A stretch of 5,546 nt of DNA. Source: Bacillota bacterium. GTDB taxonomy: Bacteria; Bacillota; Clostridia; Christensenellales; Borkfalkiaceae. Shown here one piece after another: positions 1 through 5,546 of the stretch (position 1 is the stretch's first letter; each line of letters starts with the position of its first letter). The stretch lies in NCBI GenBank assembly GCA_003343765.1, contig QAKO01000086.1:1-5546 (forward strand), written 5' to 3'. The translations under genes and the position numbers were made by a program. A model generated the notes under the pieces. The model was not told where the DNA came from, did no database searches, and was given only the letters and a program-made list of their open reading frames with translations.

Positions 1-794
1 TTGTTTTTGAACGACCTGTAAAAATACGAAAGCGAATTAAAACCGCAGTTCATTGCTATACTTTTAAAAGGCATATCCGTGGTCTTGACAAAATTCAGCG
101 CCTTATCCAAACGATAGTTTAAAATGTATTCCGTCGGCGACATTCCAGTATTTTTCTGAAATAATTTAAAAATACTTGTTCGGTGAAAACCGAACCGCTT
201 CGAAAGGCTTTCTACCGTGAGCGGACTGTCATAATGAAACGCAATATACTCCACGATCTCTTTCCAGGAATCCATATTCATGCGCACCACACTTGGTATG
301 GATGAATCGCGCCTGCTGATCAGCGAAAGGATCAGATACAGATACCCCAGACTGCGGATATATTCTTTTTCGTCCATTTCCGGCCGCTCGCAATCTATCG
401 TCTTCCGGAAATAATCTTTGAGCACTTCAAATTCGTTTTCGTTGCAGCTGAAAACAAAATTGTTGTTCACATAAAATCCCAGATGTTCCATCAACTGTAA
501 CGTTGCCGTGCCTCGGAATCCGATCCAGAAATATTCGTACGGATCCGATTCTTCCGCGTGAATATATGTATCTTCATCGGGGATCACCAAAAAACAATCC
601 CCTTTTTTTAACGGTATGACTTTCCCGCGGACTTCATAATATCCCCTGCCGGATACTACAAAATGCAACAGATAACAATCTCTTTTGACCGGCCCGAACG
701 AATGATCTTTTTCACATTTTTCGTAACCGATCTGATAGATCGCCAGATCGTAATAGTTTTTCGGCCGACACTGAAAAATTTTGTAATTTGACAT
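1..794 (-). CDS. AraC-family transcriptional regulator with N-terminal cupin domain (3' end cut by window edge)
   Basis: 264 codons are visible from an ATG at 794-792 down to the left edge with no stop, so the last few tens of residues are missing. Family members are usually about 280-300 residues. Residues about 38-95 (RDCYLLHFVVSGRGYYEVRG, then PLKKGDCFLVIP and PYEYFWIGFRG) match the AraC-type cupin effector-binding domain, which in this family often senses sugars. Residues about 174-264 form the two-helix-turn-helix DNA-binding domain: the first unit covers TVESLSKRFGFHRTSIFKLF with GMSPTEYI after it, and the second covers FKSIAMNCGFNSLSYFYRSF. This predicts a cytoplasmic, ligand-responsive DNA-binding protein. 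The start is supported by an AGGAA-type ribosome binding site about 8 bases upstream; the ATG at 813-811 is out of frame. It lies downstream of the surface-protein operon in the same direction, apparently with its own promoter. Its target and ligand cannot be read from the sequence. Confidence 0.93.
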   Translation of the reverse strand, partial: MSNYKIFQCRPKNYYDLAIYQIGYEKCEKDHSFGPVKRDCYLLHFVVSGRGYYEVRGKVIPLKKGDCFLVIPDEDTYIHAEESDPYEYFWIGFRGTATLQLMEHLGFYVNNNFVFSCNENEFEVLKDYFRKTIDCERPEMDEKEYIRSLGYLYLILSLISRRDSSIPSVVRMNMDSWKEIVEYIAFHYDSPLTVESLSKRFGFHRTSIFKLFQKNTGMSPTEYILNYRLDKALNFVKTTDMPFKSIAMNCGFNSLSYFYRSFKN

Positions 795-802
795 TCCTGA
801 AC

Positions 803-809
803 TTTCCTT
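803..809 (-). promoter_or_regulatory. Ribosome binding site of the AraC-family gene
   Basis: The minus strand reads AAAGGAAAGT followed by TCAGGA and the ATG at 794. The AAGGAAA core is spaced about 8 bases from the start codon, which fits a Shine-Dalgarno site and fixes the start of the regulator gene. Confidence 0.7.
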
Positions 810-834
810 TCATTTTTGCCTTCTTGCTTATTTT

Positions 835-864
835 ACTATATTTGGGTTGAAATTTCAATGTCTG
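835..864 (-). promoter_or_regulatory. Putative sigma-A-type promoter of the AraC-family gene
   Basis: On the minus strand a -10-like TATAGT lies at 840-835. Eighteen bases upstream is CAGACA at 864-859, which matches four of six positions of the TTGACA -35 consensus (GACA). The spacing and the AT-rich stretch downstream fit a housekeeping promoter whose transcript would begin about 30-40 bases before the ATG. The spacer holds a perfect palindrome (847-858), so the promoter may be repressed or autoregulated. The match is partial and was read by eye. Confidence 0.4.
847..858. repeat. Perfect 12-base palindrome TTGAAATTTCAA, possible operator
   Basis: The sequence TTGAAATTTCAA reads the same on both strands. 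It fills most of the spacer between the proposed -35 and -10 of the regulator promoter, a position where a bound dimeric protein would block RNA polymerase. AraC-family proteins usually bind direct rather than inverted half-sites, so if this is an operator the ligand protein may be a different dimeric repressor. Confidence 0.4.
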
Positions 865-927
865 CACGTTTCATAGTAATGCACTATCGTTGTATTATAA
901 TGCTCCGCCACGCGAAGCGTCTGCACG
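860..927. repeat. Nine-base direct repeat GTCTGCACG, two copies 59 bases apart
   Basis: Identical copies lie at 860-868 and 919-927 (CGTGCAGAC on the minus strand). The first overlaps the proposed -35 element of the regulator gene and the second lies in the loop side and right-arm base of the terminator hairpin. Directly repeated half-sites are typical of AraC-family binding, but the 59-base spacing is wider than the usual arrangement of about 21 bases, so the role is uncertain. Confidence 0.3.
873..887. repeat. Short inverted repeat ATAGT-N5-ACTAT
   Basis: Five-base arms at 873-877 and 883-887 flank a five-base spacer, about 10 bases upstream of the proposed -35 element of the regulator gene. 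It could be a weak protein-binding site. Arms this short also occur by chance in AT-rich intergenic DNA. Confidence 0.2.
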
Positions 928-934
928 GCGGAGC
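902..934 (-). terminator. Probable terminator hairpin after the metallophosphoesterase gene
   Basis: An eight-base GC-rich stem (GCTCCGCC at 902-909 with GGCGGAGC at 927-934) begins 14 bases after the TAA stop of the phosphoesterase gene. Inside it lies a second small stem, ACGC/GCGT (910-913 with 917-920), around a GAA loop. On the minus strand the hairpin is followed by ATTATAATAC, which is AT-rich but not a clean run of T. Termination may therefore be leaky and allow some readthrough into the regulator gene. Confidence 0.55.
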
Positions 935-948
935 GTTTAAAAAACAAT

Positions 949-3498
949 TTAATAAAAAATTGCGTAAAGTATCAGATCCTGCTCGGCAACGATCTGCGTA
1001 ACGCGGTTTCCTTCCGCATCGTACCAGCCGCCGAAAGTTTTGCCGTTGAAGGAGGACAAGTCCGAAAGCGTCAGTGTCTCGCCCTCTGTCAGAACACTCT
1101 TGTTTTGCGTGTCATTTTGTGCGCCGCCCGTTACATACACGATACTGACTATTTTTTTCCATTTTGCTTCGATGGCAACACCCGTACCTTCGTAAGAAGC
1201 GGGATCATCCGTGCGCTCACCGTTGACATACCAGCCGTCAAACACATAACCGTCTCTGACCGGACGCAGAGGATCGGAATAGATCGTACCGCCGTTGAGG
1301 ACATATCCGTCCTCGCCGAGTTCCTGTGCACTGTATGAACCGGAAAACGCAATGCTCTTGATTGCTACATCTGTCCATGTCGAACCGAAATACTGCAGTT
1401 TAACGACGGCAGAACTGTACCCTTCCACCGGCAAAGCATATTGGAACGAAACATCGGTACCTGCATAATCGGCATTGTCATAAGTGACAAGCGTTTCAAA
1501 GTTTTTTCCGCCGTCATAACTGATCAGAATACGCAAAGCAAGTTCGGAATCCTTTTCTTTGAACCCGAAAGTCTGCGCTTGAGAATACGTTATTCCGTCA
1601 TAAACACGTTCCTCAAAGGAATATGTCCTGGATATTTTCGTTATGTCCATCACACAAGTCACATTCAGGCTTTGAAGAGTTGCTCCCGCAGGTGCGTCAA
1701 AGCAATAAGCAACATATGCTTTTCCGCCCTGATAATTGGATGAACCCGTACCGAGTACAGAATTGATCAGATAAGCATCCAAGCTGTCCAGCATCCCGTC
1801 AGACCAGTCAGCTTGGGTTGCCGTTGCACTGTTGAATCCGACAGTAAACGATTCGCCTCCGCCCGCTAAAACAGTCTGTACCGTTTCCGCTTCAAAATCG
1901 ACGGACGTAAGGCAGAAATCCGTACCCGTTACATATACGCGCAGCCACAGTTCCTTTGCGCCTTTGACATATCTGTCCAAAATAAATACTTCTCCGCTCC
2001 GTCCAGTACTGTTATCCTGGTACAGAGCAGTCTGCCAGTTTTCGCCGTCCGTCGAAAGATCGATCTGGAATGCCGCATATCCGCTTGACGGAAATTTGCA
2101 GAACGGCAGCACTGTAAGCCCCTTATAACGCTGCGAATCTCCGGCCGAAAGTTTGTACGTTACATACCCCGTACCGTTCGTCGCAGAAAGTCCTTTCTTT
2201 GAAACGATGCCGGCGTTCTTATACGCATATACGTTTTGCAGCCATCTTTCGTTCGAAGGACTGTACACCACATAATTGTCATAAATGTTCGTTCCTTCTT
2301 TCTCGTTTCCCACAACCGTTTCACCCTCCGATGAAACCGAGAGCCGATCAATATTGAGATCGAAGGTGAACTGATTTTCCTCCATGAAATACATACCCGC
2401 ATTTTCGCCCAAATTAAGCTCCGCGGCGTATTCTTCCACAGCAGGTGCATAATAAGCGCAATCTACGGTGCCGTCCGCACGGAATATCATTTGTGCAAAT
2501 ACGCCTGCCCCGCCGAATTCTTCACCCTGCGTGTTGATCATGAACTGGTAGACGGGATTCCCGTTTACGCCGTAATCTACTTTGCGAACGATCCCGCCGT
2601 CGTACCACGAATGTCCGCATACGACCATCATAATATTTTCGTGCTGCGAAATGAAATTATTCCATAAATAATCGCTGCGCGGTTCCAACGTTCCGTCCAC
2701 GTTAAAATATGCGTGCGTATTGACAATGATCTTGCAGTCGCTGTTTTGTGCCGCAATTTCATTCGCCCATGCGATCATTTCATCATTCGGATATATTCCC
2801 ATACAGAGCACCATGTATTTCTGTCCGTTGCCTTCGAAATAATAGTATGCCTGCTCGATATCCTCATACTGCGCTCCGCCGAAATAATGCGTGTCGTCCA
2901 CGACGCCGTCTTCTCCTACGGCATATTTTTCAAAGCGGGAAAGCGGAAATGCTTCGTTAAATGTCTTGTTGATGCGATAGCTGAATGCCATATCTTCGTA
3001 ATCGTGATTGCCCATCGTCAAAGCCACGGGGATCTGCGCATCTTCCAGCTTCTTCACCTGATTACTGACAAATTCGCGCTGCTGCCACCAATATTTGTTT
3101 TCGGGATCGTCTCCGCGATTGCTGCCGTACGGGTCTTCCGAATCATACCCGCCGATCATAGACGCAAAATCCACAACGTCAAAAATATCGCCTACATTGA
3201 TGACCATTTTCAGATTCATATCCTGCTTATTCTCCGCAAGATAATCGTACGTCGATTCAAGATACTTTTTCCACGAAGATTCAACGATCTGCTGATCGCC
3301 GATCACCGCAACGGAGAAATCCCCCGCGCTTTCATCCACTTCCGTGTTCAAATAAGACGGTTTTTTGATCCACCTTCCGCTCAGCTGATCCGCTTCCGCC
3401 CCGGAAAAATAACCGTTTGTCAAAAGTCCCATCACAATTGCCGCCGAAAAAATGAAAAACACGATCGCCAAAAGCAAAGATTTTGTTTTTGTTTTCAT
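949..3498 (-). CDS. Exported calcineurin-like metallophosphoesterase with beta-sandwich modules and InlB-type repeats
   Basis: An 849-residue extracellular phosphoesterase; the substrate is unknown. Residues 1-36 are an export signal: a KTKTK basic start, a hydrophobic core at about 8-27, and a possible signal peptidase I site after AEA (34-36). If uncleaved, this would act as an N-terminal anchor. Residues about 61-340 are the metallophosphoesterase domain: D68-x-Q70, GDIFD (D104), GNHD (N164, H165), NTHAYF (H262) and CGHSW (H296, W298). The canonical His of motif I and the last His of GHxH are replaced by Gln and Trp. Two beta-sandwich-like modules follow (about 402-538 and 549-722; GYVTYKLSAG and KAYVAYCFDA are matching strands), then two InlB-type repeats (about 729-780 with DGWY and AKW; 782-849 with GGWY, ending in IFY). 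There is no LPXTG motif, C-terminal membrane helix or lipobox. The ATG overlaps the stop of the upstream gene and has a strong AAGGAGG site. Phosphoesterase assignment is firm; activity is less certain given the altered ligands. Confidence 0.92.
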   Translation of the reverse strand: MKTKTKSLLLAIVFFIFSAAIVMGLLTNGYFSGAEADQLSGRWIKKPSYLNTEVDESAGDFSVAVIGDQQIVESSWKKYLESTYDYLAENKQDMNLKMVINVGDIFDVVDFASMIGGYDSEDPYGSNRGDDPENKYWWQQREFVSNQVKKLEDAQIPVALTMGNHDYEDMAFSYRINKTFNEAFPLSRFEKYAVGEDGVVDDTHYFGGAQYEDIEQAYYYFEGNGQKYMVLCMGIYPNDEMIAWANEIAAQNSDCKIIVNTHAYFNVDGTLEPRSDYLWNNFISQHENIMMVVCGHSWYDGGIVRKVDYGVNGNPVYQFMINTQGEEFGGAGVFAQMIFRADGTVDCAYYAPAVEEYAAELNLGENAGMYFMEENQFTFDLNIDRLSVSSEGETVVGNEKEGTNIYDNYVVYSPSNERWLQNVYAYKNAGIVSKKGLSATNGTGYVTYKLSAGDSQRYKGLTVLPFCKFPSSGYAAFQIDLSTDGENWQTALYQDNSTGRSGEVFILDRYVKGAKELWLRVYVTGTDFCLTSVDFEAETVQTVLAGGGESFTVGFNSATATQADWSDGMLDSLDAYLINSVLGTGSSNYQGGKAYVAYCFDAPAGATLQSLNVTCVMDITKISRTYSFEERVYDGITYSQAQTFGFKEKDSELALRILISYDGGKNFETLVTYDNADYAGTDVSFQYALPVEGYSSAVVKLQYFGSTWTDVAIKSIAFSGSYSAQELGEDGYVLNGGTIYSDPLRPVRDGYVFDGWYVNGERTDDPASYEGTGVAIEAKWKKIVSIVYVTGGAQNDTQNKSVLTEGETLTLSDLSSFNGKTFGGWYDAEGNRVTQIVAEQDLILYAIFY

Positions 3499-5546
3499 CG
3501 CTCCTCCTTATGCGCTCCTTTTTTGCGCAACAAAACGGACACAGCCGCACCAACAGCTATCCATGCAACCGCAACAGACGCAACACCGATACTGCCTCCG
3601 CAGCCGCCCTTAGGGTTTGCCGTTTCCGCATTTTCTGTCCATTTTGCATATACAGTAATCGGCCCTTGCGTTCCGACTGCTATTTCACTGATCGCCTCGG
3701 TAAAATCAGGATCGGCATACCAACCGTCAAATTTATATCCGACACGCGTCGGGGCCTGCAACTTGAAGCCCTGCGACGACAGATACGTCGCTGCATTGGC
3801 CGCCGAATTCTGTCCCCCGTTCAGCACATATTCGATCTCCCATTTCACGGGAATATTTTCTGCGCTGTCCGCTACCCACTTTGCATACAAGGTAATGTTG
3901 CCCGTTCTGCCCGCCGCGATTTCCGTCACGCGCAGCGTACACGCTTCGTCTGCGTACCAGCCCGCAAAAATATATCCTTCACGCACGGCGTCTTTTAAGA
4001 CGATCGCATTCTGAGAATCGTACGTTTCCGGATTTTCTTCGGCATTCTTACCGCCGTTCAATACATACGTCACCGTACCGTCGACTCGCTCTACGGAAAG
4101 ATAAATCGTCATGTCTTCCGTAACTGCGTTATCCATGTTCCATACCTGCGTACGGCTTTCGTCCGTATAGACGTGTTCCGATTTCAAAACATACCCTTCT
4201 TTTAACTTGATCTGCGAAAGGTCGAGCTTTGTACCCTTTTCCTGTGTATAAATCACATCCTGATAATCGCCGTAATCGATGGTAAGCTCTACGACTTCAT
4301 AAGTGAAACTTATATCCAGACTGTTGAGCAATGTCCAGTTCGCCGAATTGGAACCAACTTCTATTTTCAGATAGAATTCCGTGCGTCCGACTACGTATTC
4401 ACTCAGATTCTGCGTAACGGTAACAAAATTATCGCCCTGTTTGTTCAAAAGGCTTTTGTAAACGAGAACGTAATCGGAATCGTCATAACTGATATAATAA
4501 TCCACTCTCTCGTTGGTCTGCATTCCCACAAAATCGAAAAGTTTTGCTTCCGTTACCAACGTAGCAGACTCAAACGTTCTGCCGCCGTCCGCCACAAACC
4601 GATACGTTATATATCCGACCCCTCCGTCAATTCCGAGCGCATGAAACGAATCGTCCGTTATGTAAAGATTTTCAAAATCGTACAACCCTTTTTTCCAATC
4701 ATTACCGAATTTCTGACTGTCATCGTAACGGATCGAAAAATCCCCGTGCAGCGTTTCGCGTTCTGCAAACGTCGCAACAATGTCATACCCTTCGGAAATC
4801 TGTTTGATCGTATACGTCGTGCCATCGGTAAGAAATACTTCTTCCCCGTCCACACGCAGTGAATAGATCAGCCAACCTTCCGCAGGCGTCAAAACAAACT
4901 CAAGCGTCGATCCCGCACGTACTCTGTCCTGGTCGCTGTTTGTCATCGTGCCCTGCCCAACCACAGAAATGTTCAGTTCATAATAGATCTCTTCCCATTT
5001 CGCATAGAGCTTCCAGTCTTTGATAATGCTTGTATCGATTTCGGTAACCGCGTCCCCCGTAAAGTCAGCATTTTCATACCACCCGACAAATGTGTAATAT
5101 TCACGTACAGGTGCTTTCAGTTCAATTTCCTGTCCCTTTTCGTATTGCGTCGGATTTCCCGCTCCTTCATAGCTGCCGCCGTTCAGATCATAGGAAATGT
5201 TACCTACTTCCTTGAATTCCTGCGTTGTGCTGTACACGGCAATCTCGAATATTTCCGCCTTCAATGCATTCAGCGCGACCCCCGTTTCCGTCGGGTGATG
5301 AATATCCAACCGAATGTAAACAGTTTGTTTGTTGCGTACCGCCTCATAAAGATTGATACTTAATTCGCGGTACCGGATATCTTCCGCCCAGATCAAAGGA
5401 GTTTCATATGCCTTCTCCCCAAATACTGCAGCCGCATCAAAAAATTCTGTATACTGTACCCCGTCATAGCTTACCGAAAGAATAATATCGGAACCTTCCA
5501 GCATTTTATATGCCATATCCCATTTCAGATTGGTAAACATTTCGCC
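3495..5546 (-). CDS. C-terminal part of a large cell-surface protein with InlB-type repeats and membrane anchor (5' end beyond window)
   Basis: The reading frame is open to the right edge. Counting from the Met at 5540, 681 residues are visible; that Met has no ribosome binding site or signal peptide and two in-frame codons precede it, so the true start lies outside. Residues 1-105 look like the second half of a beta-sandwich module (IILSVSYDGVQY). Then come an InlB B-type repeat (about 114-182: YDLNGG, FVGWY, LYAKW), a divergent InlB-type repeat (184-260: GQGTMT, PAEGWLIYSLRVDGEE, IVATF), a full sandwich module (265-418: VGYITYRFVAD, YYISYDDSDY), a degenerate repeat (417-487), and two more InlB repeats (489-555, 567-634). 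The tail is GGCGGS (645-650), a membrane helix (651-671), and RKK plus a charged end. It is therefore a surface protein held at its C-terminus. The role is probably adhesion or substrate binding, or it is the tail of an enzyme whose catalytic domain lies off-window. Its stop overlaps the next gene. Confidence 0.9.
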   Translation of the reverse strand, partial: GEMFTNLKWDMAYKMLEGSDIILSVSYDGVQYTEFFDAAAVFGEKAYETPLIWAEDIRYRELSINLYEAVRNKQTVYIRLDIHHPTETGVALNALKAEIFEIAVYSTTQEFKEVGNISYDLNGGSYEGAGNPTQYEKGQEIELKAPVREYYTFVGWYENADFTGDAVTEIDTSIIKDWKLYAKWEEIYYELNISVVGQGTMTNSDQDRVRAGSTLEFVLTPAEGWLIYSLRVDGEEVFLTDGTTYTIKQISEGYDIVATFAERETLHGDFSIRYDDSQKFGNDWKKGLYDFENLYITDDSFHALGIDGGVGYITYRFVADGGRTFESATLVTEAKLFDFVGMQTNERVDYYISYDDSDYVLVYKSLLNKQGDNFVTVTQNLSEYVVGRTEFYLKIEVGSNSANWTLLNSLDISFTYEVVELTIDYGDYQDVIYTQEKGTKLDLSQIKLKEGYVLKSEHVYTDESRTQVWNMDNAVTEDMTIYLSVERVDGTVTYVLNGGKNAEENPETYDSQNAIVLKDAVREGYIFAGWYADEACTLRVTEIAAGRTGNITLYAKWVADSAENIPVKWEIEYVLNGGQNSAANAATYLSSQGFKLQAPTRVGYKFDGWYADPDFTEAISEIAVGTQGPITVYAKWTENAETANPKGGCGGSIGVASVAVAWIAVGAAVSVLLRKKGAHKEER
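3503..3510 (-). promoter_or_regulatory. Strong ribosome binding site of the metallophosphoesterase gene, inside the upstream gene
   Basis: The minus strand reads TAAGGAGG, then AGCG, then the ATG at 3498. This near-perfect Shine-Dalgarno site lies within the last codons of the upstream gene (HKEER) and decides the start of the phosphoesterase. With the ATGA stop/start overlap at 3498-3495 it points to translational coupling of the two genes on one mRNA. Confidence 0.88.
3528..3608 (-). other. C-terminal Gly/Cys motif plus membrane helix (sorting-like tail) of the surface protein
   Basis: Encodes GGCGGS (3608-3591), then a 21-residue hydrophobic stretch rich in Ala and Val (3590-3528), followed directly by a positively charged RKK. 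The order Gly-rich motif with Cys, membrane helix, basic residues is the same three-part plan seen in C-terminal sorting domains such as GlyGly-CTERM and MYXO-CTERM. There is no LPXTG, so classical sortase A anchoring is not expected. At the least it is a tail anchor holding the protein outside the membrane. Confidence 0.7.
3639..4076 (-). repeat. Two adjacent InlB B-type repeats in the surface protein
   Basis: Two units of about 68 residues (4076-3876 and 3842-3639) share the series YVLNGG, then N-ATY or N-ETY, REGY or RVGY, GWYAD, TEIA or SEIA, and YAKW. They are clearly homologous at protein level but the DNA has diverged, so they are old duplications rather than recent slippage. They sit just before the membrane anchor, where such repeats usually act as a stalk spacing the active modules from the cell surface. 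Confidence 0.85.

Noticed and set aside
896..901. A perfect TATAAT on the plus strand (and an overlapping TATAAT on the minus strand at 899-894) as a promoter.
   Set aside because: Neither has a -35-like element at suitable spacing, no plus-strand gene follows, and the sequence is simply the AT-rich tail beside the terminator hairpin.
816..1001. A 61-codon plus-strand frame crossing the intergenic gap and the 3' end of the phosphoesterase gene.
   Set aside because: It begins with TTG without a ribosome binding site, runs through the terminator hairpin and antisense into a real gene, and shows no family features.
949..1155. A sortase-type LPXTG signal or membrane anchor at the C-terminus of the phosphoesterase.
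   Set aside because: The protein ends directly in an InlB-type repeat (ILYAIFY) with no LPXTG, hydrophobic helix or basic tail.
2713..4014. A 433-codon open frame on the plus strand, antisense to both surface-protein genes.
   Set aside because: Its translation is rich in His, Arg, Cys and Ile with no recognisable domain, it crosses the junction of two well-supported minus-strand genes, and it lacks a plausible ribosome binding site. It is best explained as a shadow of the codon pattern on the other strand.
5538..5540. The ATG at 5540 as the true start of the upstream surface protein.
   Set aside because: There is no Shine-Dalgarno site or signal peptide, the frame stays open to the window edge, and the protein begins in the middle of a beta-sandwich module.
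1..5546. CRISPR arrays, tRNA or rRNA genes, insertion sequences or attachment sites.
   Set aside because: No regularly spaced direct repeats, no tRNA- or rRNA-like stretches, no transposase-like protein and no terminal inverted repeats were seen.

Overview
The window looks like part of a chromosome from a Gram-positive, low-to-intermediate GC bacterium of the Clostridia type. The reasons are long surface proteins carrying InlB B-type (Listeria-Bacteroides) repeats, a C-terminal Gly/Cys-rich membrane anchor with a basic tail, strong AAGGAGG-like ribosome binding sites, and an AraC/cupin regulator of the Firmicutes type. A gut Clostridia lineage is a reasonable inference, but nothing here fixes the species.

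All three genes lie on the minus strand, so the order of transcription is right to left. The first gene (5546 to 3495) enters from beyond the right edge. It is the C-terminal part of a large surface protein made of beta-sandwich modules, InlB-type repeats and a C-terminal membrane anchor; its N-terminus and any catalytic domain lie outside the window. Its stop codon overlaps the start of the second gene by four bases (ATGA). The second gene (3498 to 949) encodes an 849-residue exported calcineurin-like metallophosphoesterase. It has two C-terminal beta-sandwich modules and two InlB-type repeats but no C-terminal anchor of its own. A 154-base gap follows, holding a probable terminator hairpin and a putative promoter with symmetrical elements. 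The third gene (794 to the left edge) is an AraC-family regulator that lacks only its last residues.

The two surface proteins are translationally coupled and built from the same kinds of module, so they probably act together on one extracellular substrate, one held at the membrane and the other secreted or tethered by its N-terminus. The AraC regulator may control this pair or a neighbouring locus; the sequence does not show which. The points most worth a second look are the lopsided loss of metal ligands in the phosphoesterase, a recurring sandwich module across both proteins, the cysteine-containing sorting-like tail, and the palindrome and direct repeats upstream of the regulator.
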